From contig JALSRO010000286.1 in the NCBI GenBank assembly GCA_026984715.1, forward strand, positions 1-11,567: 11,567 nt of DNA, written 5' to 3'. The DNA is from Chromatiales bacterium. Lineage in GTDB: Bacteria; Pseudomonadota; Gammaproteobacteria; Thiohalospirales; Thiohalospiraceae. The translations under genes and the position numbers were made by a program. Positions 1 through 7,141 of the stretch are shown here, piece after piece (position 1 is the stretch's first letter; the number at the start of each line of letters is the position of its first letter). The notes under the pieces were generated by a model. That model was not told the DNA's origin. It saw nothing but the letters and a program-made list of their open reading frames with translations, and made no database searches.

Positions 1-306
1 CATCGGGACCGCCATTTTCAGGCCGGCCAGGTTGAACAGCAACAGCTTCAGCCTGCCCTTCCCTTCATCATCCAGTGCCCCGACGTCGTTTGGCGGCAAG
101 GAGCGGGGCTGCAGCTCCCCTTCGACAGGTGCCTCCTCCTCTCCCGCTGCTCCGGGCGGTACTCTTCCACCCGCCACCACCAGACTGACCACGGAACCCA
201 CGGCTGGCTCTTCGGTCCGTTCAGTCTCGTCATATAGTGAATCGAGATAGAGATCCAGCGCCTCTCTCTGCTCGGCCAACAGGAGTGATCCGGTTTCGTT
301 GTTCAT
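1..306 (-). CDS. parP: ParP-type CheW-domain protein, N-terminal part (cut by left window edge)
   Basis: An open frame of 102 codons starts at ATG 306 and runs without a stop to base 1. The first 80 or so residues are acidic and Pro/Gly-rich and look disordered, apart from a possible short N-terminal helix (about residues 7-25). Near residue 85 a sequence begins (KLLLFNLAGLKMAVPM, residues 87-102) that looks like the first strands of a CheW fold. The start overlaps the parC stop as ATGA. In Pseudomonas and Vibrio the gene after the ParA-like gene of this locus encodes such a protein with a C-terminal CheW-like domain. The Vibrio protein, ParP, binds ParC and CheA and holds chemosensory arrays at the pole. 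The name is inferred from position and this short match; a plain CheW with a long N-terminal extension is the alternative. The ribosome binding site is weak (AAGG), which fits translational coupling to parC. Confidence 0.75.
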   Translation of the reverse strand, partial: MNNETGSLLLAEQREALDLYLDSLYDETERTEEPAVGSVVSLVVAGGRVPPGAAGEEEAPVEGELQPRSLPPNDVGALDDEGKGRLKLLLFNLAGLKMAVPM

Positions 307-1106
307 GATGCTTGCGCCTTCAATTCAACAACGGTCTGTTCCGGCCGCAACAGGTACTGCAGCAGTTTGCTGTAGGCAATCACCCCGCGGGAACGGGGGC
401 GCAGCATGGAGAGCGGCAGCCCGGCCTTGCTGGCGTCGCGGAAGCCGGTGTCCACCGGGATGGTGGACTCCCAGATATACTCTGGATAACTGTTCCGAAG
501 TGCCGCCCAGGCATCGATGGATGCACGGGTACGGCGATCGTACATGGTAGGAATAATGACCCGTGGCAATGGCTGCTGCCCGTTGCGCTGCACCATCTCC
601 AGTGTCTTCAACATACGCTCCAGCCCCTTTTGGGCCAGAAACTCTGTCTGCACCGGCATCAACAGTTTTTCACAGGCAGCCAGGGCATTGATCATCAGCA
701 CCCCCAAAACCGGTGGACAGTCGATCAGAACATAATCGAAGCGCTCCCTGACCTCACGCAACGCCTTTACCATCACCAGCCCCGTTCCCTTGCGCACTCC
801 CAGTTGCCGATCCAGCGTGGCCAGAGCCATCGACGCCGGCATCAATGAAAGATTGGCCACGCGAGTAGTGCGAATCACCGGCTCCGGTTCGATCCGGACG
901 CCATTGGCGACGGCCTGAAAAAAGTTGTAGATGGAGTTGTCCAGCTCGTCCGGTTCGAAACCGAAATAGGAGGAGAGGGAGCCATGGGGGTCCATGTCCA
1001 CCAGCAGGGTTCTGTGACCCTTTTCAGCCAGCAGTCCTGCGAGCGTGACGGCTGTGGTAGTCTTGCCCACTCCCCCTTTCTGATTGGCTACGGCCCAGAT
1101 CTTCAT
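303..1106 (-). CDS. parC: ParA/MinD-family ATPase of the chemotaxis locus (ParC-like)
   Basis: This 267-residue protein is a ParA-type deviant Walker ATPase. The N-terminus carries the P-loop KGGVGKTTT (residues 10-18) with the family's signature lysine at 10. The Walker A' strand LLVDMDP (34-40) and the Walker B-like VLIDCPP (126-132) follow. There is no N-terminal DNA-binding domain, unlike plasmid ParA of type Ia. Its place after cheB and motCD and before a CheW-domain gene matches the ParA-like gene of the Pseudomonas che locus and ParC of Vibrio. ParC localises to the pole and directs chemosensory arrays there for inheritance at division. The ATG at 1106 overlaps the stator gene stop (ATGA) and has a good GGAG about 7 nt upstream. 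ParC function is inferred from context; a chromosome-partition ParA (Soj) is unlikely because no parB is adjacent. Confidence 0.85.
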   Translation of the reverse strand: MKIWAVANQKGGVGKTTTAVTLAGLLAEKGHRTLLVDMDPHGSLSSYFGFEPDELDNSIYNFFQAVANGVRIEPEPVIRTTRVANLSLMPASMALATLDRQLGVRKGTGLVMVKALREVRERFDYVLIDCPPVLGVLMINALAACEKLLMPVQTEFLAQKGLERMLKTLEMVQRNGQQPLPRVIIPTMYDRRTRASIDAWAALRNSYPEYIWESTIPVDTGFRDASKAGLPLSMLRPRSRGVIAYSKLLQYLLRPEQTVVELKAQAS

Positions 1107-1891
1107 GGCTCTGCTCCCTCCTCTTCCGGCACCGCAGTGATGGCCGGCACAGGAACTCTCTTCTCTTTGCTGTTATTTCGGCCAGTCTTGAAAATCTTTA
1201 ATACCACACGCCGATTCTGGGCACGTCCCTCCACCGTCTCGTTGCTGCTCACGGGATGGTTCTCACCGTAGCCGATTGCGGCGAGCAGTTCCGGATCGAT
1301 TCCATGCTGTGACAACAGGTGGGCAACAGTGGCTGCCCGGGCAGCCGACAACTCCCAGTTGGAGGGGAAAACCGGCGTACTGATCGGGACATCGTCGGTA
1401 TATCCCTCCACCTGAACCGGAGCGGAAAACTTGCCCAACACCTCGCCCAGCATGGAGAGCATCACTTTGGCCTCGGGGACCAGTCTGGTACTGCCACTGG
1501 GAAACAGGATGCGGTTGTTGATGTCGATCTCCACCCACTCATCGGTCTGACGCAGTGTCACCAGACCCTGTTCGACGAGCGGCTCGATCTGCGCCTCGAT
1601 GGCCTTGGCCATGGTCTGGATGGCAGAATCACCCGCGGGCTTCAGCACCGTCACCGCCTCGTGCCCGGCGGGACTCCCGGGCTCTCCTATCTGGATTGGT
1701 GCCATACTTCGCGGTTCTGTACGAAAGGCCGCCTCGAGGGAACCGGACAACACCTTGTACTTTCCCTCGTTGACCTGGGAAACCGAATACATCACCACAA
1801 AGAAGGCGAACAACAAGGTTATGAAGTCGGCATATGAGACCAGCCAACGCTCGTGGTTCTCGTGCTCTTCCTGACGTTTTTTTCTGGGCAT
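1103..1891 (-). CDS. motD: Flagellar stator subunit MotB family (MotD-like)
   Basis: This 262-residue inner-membrane protein has the MotB layout. A basic N-terminus (PRKKR) is followed by one membrane segment at about 18-37 (SYADFITLLFAFFVVMYS) containing Asp22, the expected ion-binding residue. A periplasmic linker follows, then an OmpA-type peptidoglycan-binding domain at about 120-235, with VEGYTDDVP near 161, NWELSAARA near 178 and GRAQNRRVVL near 222. It should pair with the MotA-like protein encoded just upstream to form the stator that drives the flagellar motor, anchored to the cell wall. The membrane segment resembles proton-type MotB more than sodium-type PomB, but this is only a residue-pattern judgement. 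Its place between cheB and parC matches motD of Pseudomonas. The ATG at 1891 follows a modest CAGGA site. A charged tail of about 25 residues lies beyond the OmpA domain. Confidence 0.9.
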   Translation of the reverse strand: MPRKKRQEEHENHERWLVSYADFITLLFAFFVVMYSVSQVNEGKYKVLSGSLEAAFRTEPRSMAPIQIGEPGSPAGHEAVTVLKPAGDSAIQTMAKAIEAQIEPLVEQGLVTLRQTDEWVEIDINNRILFPSGSTRLVPEAKVMLSMLGEVLGKFSAPVQVEGYTDDVPISTPVFPSNWELSAARAATVAHLLSQHGIDPELLAAIGYGENHPVSSNETVEGRAQNRRVVLKIFKTGRNNSKEKRVPVPAITAVPEEEGAEP

Positions 1892-1909
1892 ATCCTGTTA
1901 TCCATTGAC

Positions 1910-1930
1910 CCGCACTATTTTTCAGTGCAG
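1910..1930 (-). other. Possible RNA hairpin over the motC stop codon
   Basis: In the minus-strand transcript a 7-bp stem (one G-U pair) can form between the last motC bases and the motC-motD spacer. The arms are CTGCACT and AGTGCGG around a 7-nt A-rich loop. The motC stop codon lies at the stem-loop junction. No U-run follows, so it is not a normal terminator. It may affect mRNA stability or the motC/motD ratio, or may be chance. Confidence 0.3.
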
Positions 1931-2662
1931 GTAGCTCTGTAACCGCGTTTCGATATTGTGGGGATTCTCCCCCTGTGCGATGGAGACGATCCCCTCTGTG
2001 ATCATCTCCCGTTCCCTGGTGCGGGAGTGCGAGATACTTTTCAGTTTGTTGGCGACGGGAAGCAGTAGCAGGTTGGCCAGCGCCACACCGTAGATGGTGG
2101 CCACGAAAGCGACCGCGATTCCGGAACCCAGCTTTCCGGGATCGGAGAGATTTTCCATCACGTGGATCAATCCCATCACGGCACCCAGGATGCCGATGGT
2201 GGGAGCATAGCCGCCCATCCCTTCGAACACCTTTGCCGCCTGCAGGTCGCGGTGCTCACGAGCATCGATTTCGGTCTCCAGGATGGAGCGGATCAGCTCC
2301 GGTTCGCTGCCATCCACCAGCAGACGCAGCCCCTTGCGTGCAAAGGGGTCCGGCTCACTCTCACCGATCGACTCCAGGCCAAGCAATCCCTCCCTGCGTG
2401 AGATAGTGCTCCACCCCACGATCTGGTCGATGGTCTTTTCGGGTTTGAAGGCGGGCGGCCTGAAGACCCATACGACAGAGCGCATCGCACGGGAGAACGT
2501 CGCCAGCGGCGTCTGCAACATAGAGGCTCCAAAGGTTCCCCCCATCACAATCAGCGCGGCCGGCCCGTTGACCAGACTTCCTAGATGCCCCCCCTCCAGA
2601 GACTGACCCAGCAGAATCGCAGCCAGCGCCAGCAGGATCCCTGTAACGCTCAACGCATCCAT
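1922..2662 (-). CDS. motC: Flagellar stator subunit MotA family (MotC-like)
   Basis: This 246-residue polytopic protein matches the MotA/PomA/MotC family in length and layout. TM1 is at about 4-21 and TM2 at about 33-52. A cytoplasmic loop with the charged stretch ISRREGLLGLE (87-97) probably contacts the rotor protein FliG. TM3 is at about 152-172 (PTIGILGAVMGLIHVMENL) and TM4 at about 183-204 (IAVAFVATIYGVALANLLLLP). Pro154 and Pro202 are the best candidates for the two conserved prolines needed for torque generation in E. coli MotA. The gene starts 5 nt after the cheB stop with only a weak ribosome binding site, so translation is probably coupled to cheB. The pair with the downstream OmpA-domain gene, in a che operon, is the arrangement of Pseudomonas motCD rather than the separate motAB operon. 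Whether another stator set exists cannot be seen here. Confidence 0.9.
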   Translation of the reverse strand: MDALSVTGILLALAAILLGQSLEGGHLGSLVNGPAALIVMGGTFGASMLQTPLATFSRAMRSVVWVFRPPAFKPEKTIDQIVGWSTISRREGLLGLESIGESEPDPFARKGLRLLVDGSEPELIRSILETEIDAREHRDLQAAKVFEGMGGYAPTIGILGAVMGLIHVMENLSDPGKLGSGIAVAFVATIYGVALANLLLLPVANKLKSISHSRTREREMITEGIVSIAQGENPHNIETRLQSYLH

Positions 2663-2667
2663 GACGT

Positions 2668-3735
2668 TCAGTGAAACACCCGGGCCAATCCGGGACCGAT
2701 GGCCGCCAGGTCCAGAATCTCGTCGGTCAGGTTGGCCTTGGCCACAGCGCCGGGCATACCGTAGATCACAGAGCTCGCCTCATCCTGCGCCCAGACGGAC
2801 GAACCCGCCTGCTTCAACCGGCGTGCCCCCTCTCTTCCATCGGCACCCATCCCGGTCAGGATTAGCGACAACACCTTGTCGCCGTACAACTGCGCCACCG
2901 AGCTGAACAGCACATCGGCACTGGGTCTGTAGTTCAGGCTCGGATCTCCCTCTTCGATCCGGACGACATGCCGATTACCATGCCGCGCCACGGTCATCTG
3001 CTTCCCTCCCGGGGCCAGCAGCGCGGTACCTGGCTGCAGCGGATCCCCGTCACTGGCGTGTCGGACATTGATGGCACACTGCTGATCGAGCCGCTGCGCA
3101 AAGGAGGGGGTAAAGTTGGCTGGCATGTGCTGAACAATCAATAGCGGGACCGGCATGTCGGCCGGCAGCTTTCCCAGCACCTGGGGCAGTGCGGCGGGCC
3201 CGCCGGTGGATGCGGCGATGGCGATCAGTCGATAGCGCTGTCTCCCACCGCTGCATACAGCCCTGGGGACAGGGGCGGCAACGGTATCACTTTCTGCCGC
3301 TACAGGAGGTATGGGGCGATGGCACCGCAACAGCTTTCCCCTCTCTCCCAGCGCCACGATCCGGGAGCAGAGCTGCCGGGAGAGTTCTTCGGGATTGCTG
3401 GTGACCTCGGCGAAACGTTTGGGCATGAAGTCCAGTGCGCCGGCATCGAGGGCATTGAGTGTGGCTCTGGCCCCTTCCGTGGTAAGCATGGAGAATATCA
3501 GAATGGCAGTGGGACAAGACGCCATGATCTCGCGTGTTGCCGCAATTCCATCCATCACCGGCATCTCGATATCCATGGTGATGACGTCCGGCCGGAGCCG
3601 CTCCGCCTGGGCCACCGCTTCCAGTCCGTTTGCCGCTTCACCAACCACCTCGAGATGGGGATCGCTGTTCAGCATGGCGACGATACGCCGGCGGAAAAAT
3701 CTGGAATCTTCGACAACCAGTACCCGGATAGCCAT
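2668..3735 (-). CDS. cheB: Chemotaxis response regulator and protein-glutamate methylesterase CheB
   Basis: This 355-residue protein has the standard two-domain form. The N-terminal receiver domain (about 1-120) has the acidic pair E9/D10, phosphoacceptor Asp55 (VITMDIEMP), Thr/Ser near 82-85 and Lys106 (FMPKRF). A linker of about 40 residues leads to the C-terminal methylesterase/deamidase domain (about 165-352). The catalytic triad is readable as Ser176 (IAASTGGP), His203 (VQHMPANF) and Asp299 (TGMGADG). CheB removes methyl groups from chemoreceptors after phosphorylation by CheA, giving adaptation; CheR is not in the window. The ATG at 3735 has an AGGAG site about 7 nt upstream and lies 39 nt after the cheA stop. 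Nothing is missing from the active sites. Confidence 0.97.
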   Translation of the reverse strand: MAIRVLVVEDSRFFRRRIVAMLNSDPHLEVVGEAANGLEAVAQAERLRPDVITMDIEMPVMDGIAATREIMASCPTAILIFSMLTTEGARATLNALDAGALDFMPKRFAEVTSNPEELSRQLCSRIVALGERGKLLRCHRPIPPVAAESDTVAAPVPRAVCSGGRQRYRLIAIAASTGGPAALPQVLGKLPADMPVPLLIVQHMPANFTPSFAQRLDQQCAINVRHASDGDPLQPGTALLAPGGKQMTVARHGNRHVVRIEEGDPSLNYRPSADVLFSSVAQLYGDKVLSLILTGMGADGREGARRLKQAGSSVWAQDEASSVIYGMPGAVAKANLTDEILDLAAIGPGLARVFH

Positions 3736-3774
3736 CCGCTACTCCTGCATGGCACTATCGAGCATATAGCGGGA

Positions 3775-5835
3775 TCACGCCACCCGCCGCTGCTGGGCAT
3801 GTCTGCGCAACAGGCTGGGAACATCCAGAATCAGCGAGATCTTGCCGTCGCCGGTAATGGTTGCGCCGGCGATACCAGCCACGTCGTGCAGCAGCGCCCC
3901 AAGGGGCTTGATCACCACCTCCTCCTGTCCGATGAGCTGATCCACCACGAACCCTACCTTCTGGGTACCCGCATGCACCACCACGACATGAGCCGAGGTC
4001 GGCTCCTCTACACTGACGGCGGTACGGTCGTCGATCAGCCATTTACTCAGGTAGAAGAGGGGCAGTGCGGTATCCCGCACCATCACCACACGCTGGCCAT
4101 CCACCATGTTGGTATTGCTCAGATCCAGATCGAAGATCTCGCTGACATTGACCAGCGGCAGCGCAAACACCTGCTGTCCCAGCACTACCATAAGCGTGGG
4201 AATAATTGCCAGGGTGAGCGGCACCTTGATGGTGAGGCGGGTACCCTCTCCGACCACCGAATCGATTTCGATACTGCCGTTGAGCTGGTTGATGCTGGTC
4301 TTGACCACGTCCATTCCCACTCCCCGGCCGGAGACGTCCGAAATCTCGGTCTTGGTGGAAAAACCCGGCATGAAGATAAGATTGAAGCTCTCCTGATCAT
4401 CCATGCGCGCCGCGCTCGACTCGTCCAGGATCCCCTTCTCGATGGCCTTGGCCCGCAGCTTGGCGGCATCCATACCGGCGCCATCGTCTTCGATGGTGAG
4501 GAGGATATGATCCCCTTCCTGTTCGGCGGAGAGCACAACGGTTCCCGCCCGCGGCTTACCGAGTTCCTCCCTTGCATCCGGTGATTCGATACCGTGGTCG
4601 ACCGCATTGCGCACCAGATGCACCAGCGGATCTGCCAATGCCTCTACCAGGTTCTTGTCAAGGTCGGTATCCTCCCCCTGCAACTCCAGATTGATCTCTT
4701 TCTTCATGTTGCGGGCGAGATCGCGTACCACGCGGGGAAACCGTCCAAACACCTTCTTGATCGGCTGCATACGGGTCTTCATCACCGCCGCCTGCAGATC
4801 GGCCGTCACCACGTCCAGGTTGCCCACCGCCTTGGCGACCTCCTCGTTGTCGAGTTCGCTCTCCAGATTCACCAGGCGATTGCGTACCAGCACCAGCTCT
4901 CCCACCATATTCATGATGCCATCCAGACGCCGGGTATCCACACGGACAGTGGCATCCACCGGCGCGGCCTCCTGCTTCGGTTTCGGCTTTTGTCTGGGTT
5001 GCGTTTTGCCGGCAGCCACATCCGAACTGCCTGCGGCACGTGCCGGCCCGTTTTCACCGGCACTCTCTTTCGCTGCAGACCGCTCCTTCTTCGGTACACC
5101 CGGGGCACCACCCTTGCCGTGCAACTGGTCGAGCAGGGCGTCGAACTCCTCTTCGGTAATCTCGTCATCCGCCGCCACCGGCTGCTGACCGACGGCCTCA
5201 ACCGGCGGCCCCTTCTTGCCAGGAGCTCCCCCTTTGCCATGTAGCTGATCCAGCAGGGCGTCGAACTCCTCTTCGGTAATCTCGTCGCCGGCCGGAGCCT
5301 GCCCCTCGTCTGCGCCATCCAGCGCATCGAGCATCGCCTCGAACTCCTGCTCGGCGCTGTCCCCCGGAGTGCCCTCCGGGGAGCTCGATGGGGTTGCAGA
5401 CTCCCTATTGGCGGATACCTCATCCTCACCCGGCTCCTCCGTACCGGTTCCCTCGATCAGCTTCTCCAGCGCCTGCAGCAGCTCGGGACTGGCAGGGGCC
5501 GGTTCGATACCGGAGCGTACGCTCTCGAGCATTTCGTTGAGAACATCCACCACCGGCAGGATGACATCCATCAATGCCGCATCCACCTTGCGCTCGCCGG
5601 AACGCAGGACGTTGAACACATCCTCGGCCCGGTGGCACACTTCGACCAGCGGGATCAGATTGAGAAAGCCGGCACCTCCCTTGATGGTATGAAAGCCACG
5701 GAATACCGCATTGAGCAGTCCGTCATCTTCCGGTTGCTGCTCCAGCTCGACCAGCTGCTCACCCAGTTGCTCCAGGATCTCTCCGGCCTCTACCAGAAAA
5801 TCCTGCAAGATCTCTTCGTCTGCATCAAATGACAT
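3775..5835 (-). CDS. cheA: Chemotaxis sensor histidine kinase CheA
   Basis: This 686-residue hybrid-free CheA autophosphorylates on the P1 domain and passes phosphate to CheY and CheB at receptor arrays. P1 (HPt, about 1-105) carries the phospho-His at 49 (FRGFHTIKGGAGF). A long linker (about 110-290) is rich in Glu, Ala, Gly and Pro and has no P2 fold that I recognise. It holds two identical 23-residue blocks at 184-206 and 224-246, and a weaker copy at 162-174. The P3 dimerisation helices start near 295. The ATPase domain follows with the N box (LVHLVRNAVDHGIE, 404-417), G1 (DDGAGMD, 450-456) and G2 (GRGVGMD, 503-509). The C-terminal CheW-like P5 covers about 545-680. The start at ATG 5835 has GGGTGG about 7 nt upstream. 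N-terminus and order match Pseudomonas CheA of the flagellar che cluster. Confidence 0.97.
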   Translation of the reverse strand: MSFDADEEILQDFLVEAGEILEQLGEQLVELEQQPEDDGLLNAVFRGFHTIKGGAGFLNLIPLVEVCHRAEDVFNVLRSGERKVDAALMDVILPVVDVLNEMLESVRSGIEPAPASPELLQALEKLIEGTGTEEPGEDEVSANRESATPSSSPEGTPGDSAEQEFEAMLDALDGADEGQAPAGDEITEEEFDALLDQLHGKGGAPGKKGPPVEAVGQQPVAADDEITEEEFDALLDQLHGKGGAPGVPKKERSAAKESAGENGPARAAGSSDVAAGKTQPRQKPKPKQEAAPVDATVRVDTRRLDGIMNMVGELVLVRNRLVNLESELDNEEVAKAVGNLDVVTADLQAAVMKTRMQPIKKVFGRFPRVVRDLARNMKKEINLELQGEDTDLDKNLVEALADPLVHLVRNAVDHGIESPDAREELGKPRAGTVVLSAEQEGDHILLTIEDDGAGMDAAKLRAKAIEKGILDESSAARMDDQESFNLIFMPGFSTKTEISDVSGRGVGMDVVKTSINQLNGSIEIDSVVGEGTRLTIKVPLTLAIIPTLMVVLGQQVFALPLVNVSEIFDLDLSNTNMVDGQRVVMVRDTALPLFYLSKWLIDDRTAVSVEEPTSAHVVVVHAGTQKVGFVVDQLIGQEEVVIKPLGALLHDVAGIAGATITGDGKISLILDVPSLLRRHAQQRRVA
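5098..5166 (-). repeat. CheA linker repeat, second full copy
   Basis: This encodes CheA residues 224-246, which are identical to residues 184-206. The first 35 nt in reading order (5166 down to 5132) match the other copy exactly. In the remaining 12 codons ten differ, all synonymously. Confidence 0.95.
5218..5286 (-). repeat. CheA linker repeat, first full copy
   Basis: This encodes CheA residues 184-206, with core EEEFDALLDQLHGKGG. It lies exactly 120 nt (40 codons) before the second copy. The linker sequence between the two blocks is not repeated. Confidence 0.95.
5314..5352 (-). repeat. CheA linker repeat, degenerate copy
   Basis: This encodes CheA residues 162-174 (EQEFEAMLDALDG). It keeps the E-x-E-F-[DE]-A-x-L-D-x-L-x-G pattern of the two full copies but differs at several positions, and the KGGAPG tail is absent. 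Confidence 0.7.
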
Positions 5836-5925
5836 TACATACCACCCTGTAACATTTCAGCTTGGATAAAAGCGCCATGGAACCGGCCCCGGTATCTGTC
5901 AACGAGCACGGGATGAACGCCGCCT
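5836..5925 (-). other. cheZ-cheA spacer (90 nt), no clear element
   Basis: The spacer is longer than most in this cluster. It holds a small inverted repeat (ACCG/CGGT, 5882-5893) and an exact TTGACA hexamer on the minus strand (5897-5902) with no matching -10 box. I see no gene, terminator or sigma-28 promoter in it. Confidence 0.4.
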
Positions 5926-6678
5926 TCAAAACCCCATGCTGGACAGCAGGTCGTCCACTTCATCCTGCCCCGATACCGTATTCCAGTTGTCGACTCCGGG
6001 GACCTTGGGCCCACTTGCTGCAATATCGGGCTCGCTCCTCGTCTTTGCTCCGGCCTCACCCTCTTCCTCTTTCCTCCTGCCGGCTACCCGAATCATCCCC
6101 ACCAGGCTGCTCTCGACGTTCTCCACCAGTTCGATAACGCGGTGGAGGACCTGCCCGGTCAAGTCCTGGAAATCCTGCGCCAGCAGGATCTCGTTGAGAT
6201 GCTGTTTGATGGCGACCACATCCCCTTCCCACTCCTGGAGGGAGGAGTTCAACTGCCTGCTGAACTGGCGAAACTCCTCTGCATCCATGTCTCGTTTCAG
6301 AAAGCGCTCCCAACTCGCCTTGATCTCAAGCATCCGGCTGTGCAACTGTTCACAGAGGGGAACCGCCTGCTCCACGGCATTGAGAGTAGTGTTGGCTGCC
6401 TGGTCGGTAAGCGAGATAACATAGTGCATGCGCTCCCTCGCATCGGAGAAATCCTGCTCTGCCAGATCCGACAACTGGGAATCGAGATTGAAACCGTTCA
6501 GCGCAGTGTGCAGATCCCGGGTAAGCTTGCCGATCTCCTGAAGCAGCAGATTGTCATTGTTCTGTACCAGACGATCGAGAACCAGGTTGGCGTTTATCTT
6601 GTCTTTTTTCTGGATATTTTCGACCAGGGATTGCGCCAGTAACAAGGTCTCTTCACTCAGAATGTTTTCACTGGTCAT
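5926..6678 (-). CDS. cheZ: CheY-P phosphatase CheZ
   Basis: This 250-residue, mostly helical protein removes phosphate from CheY-P and so ends the motor-reversal signal. A long helical hairpin (about 70-200) carries AQDFQDLTGQ (167-176). By comparison with E. coli CheZ, Asp172 and Gln176 in DLTGQ correspond to the catalytic Asp143 and Gln147. A charged flexible linker (about 201-235) leads to the C-terminal tail DEVDDLLSSMGF (239-250), the conserved peptide that docks on CheY. All elements needed for activity are present. The ATG at 6678 has an AAGGA site about 8 nt upstream and lies 21 nt after the cheY stop. The cheY-cheZ-cheA order is that of Pseudomonas and other polar-flagellated gammaproteobacteria. 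Confidence 0.96.
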   Translation of the reverse strand: MTSENILSEETLLLAQSLVENIQKKDKINANLVLDRLVQNNDNLLLQEIGKLTRDLHTALNGFNLDSQLSDLAEQDFSDARERMHYVISLTDQAANTTLNAVEQAVPLCEQLHSRMLEIKASWERFLKRDMDAEEFRQFSRQLNSSLQEWEGDVVAIKQHLNEILLAQDFQDLTGQVLHRVIELVENVESSLVGMIRVAGRRKEEEGEAGAKTRSEPDIAASGPKVPGVDNWNTVSGQDEVDDLLSSMGF

Positions 6679-6699
6679 CGTTTTTCCTTGTTCTTGTTC

Positions 6700-7083
6700 T
6701 CAGCCGACACGCTCGAATATCTTGTCCAGCTTCTCTTTCAGGGTCTGGGCGGTGAACGGCTTGATGATGTAACCATTCACACCCGCCTTCGCCGCCTCGA
6801 TGATCTGCTCCCGCTTCTGTTCGGCAGTCACCATCAGCACCGGCATGTGGGCCAGTTTTTCATCCGCCCGCACTGCACGCAACAGATCGATGCCGGTCAT
6901 ACCCGGCATGTTCCAGTCGGTTACCAGGAAATCGAAACTGCCGTTCTGCAACATGGGAAGGGCGGTATTGCCATCATCCGCCTCGCTGGTGTTGTTGAAC
7001 CCCAGGTCCCGCAGCAGGTTCTTGATGATGCGCCGCATTGTGGAAAAATCATCCACAATCAGAATTTTCATGTTTTTGTCCAA
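6700..7083 (-). CDS. cheY: Chemotaxis response regulator CheY
   Basis: This 127-residue single receiver domain has no output domain. Numbered from the TTG start, the acidic pair is D11/D12 (ILIVDDF), the phosphoacceptor is in [10 protein letters not shown] near residue 56, the switch Thr is in VLMVTAE, and the Lys is in IIKPFTAQ near 108. Phosphorylated by CheA, it binds FliM at the flagellar switch; CheZ, encoded next, dephosphorylates it. It closely resembles the Pseudomonas and Shewanella flagellar CheY. Two starts are possible. TTG at 7083 gives MDKNMKIL with a GGGAGG site 5 nt upstream. ATG at 7071 gives MKIL but lies 17 nt from that site. I chose TTG from the spacing and because the MDKN extension seems to occur in related proteins (from memory). 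Confidence 0.95.
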   Translation of the reverse strand: MDKNMKILIVDDFSTMRRIIKNLLRDLGFNNTSEADDGNTALPMLQNGSFDFLVTDWNMPGMTGIDLLRAVRADEKLAHMPVLMVTAEQKREQIIEAAKAGVNGYIIKPFTAQTLKEKLDKIFERVG

Positions 7084-7088
7084 AACAA

Positions 7089-7094
7089 CCTCCC
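7089..7094 (-). promoter_or_regulatory. cheY ribosome binding site supporting the TTG start
   Basis: GGGAGG in the minus strand lies 5 nt before TTG 7083 and 17 nt before ATG 7071. Spacing favours the TTG codon. The same arrangement (GGGAGG, 5 nt, non-ATG start) is seen at fleN. Confidence 0.6.
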
Positions 7095-7097
7095 ATC

Positions 7098-7113
7098 CCG
7101 CACAATATTGCGG
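7098..7113. repeat. Short inverted repeat just upstream of the cheY ribosome binding site
   Basis: CCGCA and TGCGG arms flank a 6-nt AT-rich centre, 3 bases upstream of the cheY GGGAGG. It could be an operator-like dyad or a weak mRNA hairpin, or chance. Confidence 0.3.
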
Positions 7114-7141
7114 TATAGATCGACTCGGTTCGCAGCCGCAG

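Noticed and set aside
3319..4584. Open frame of 421 codons on the plus strand
   Set aside because: It lies opposite cheB and the conserved kinase region of cheA and has no recognisable motif.
5874..5902. Sigma-70 promoter before cheA
   Set aside because: A perfect TTGACA is present (5897-5902), but the hexamers at 16-18 nt spacing (such as CATGGC) do not resemble TATAAT.
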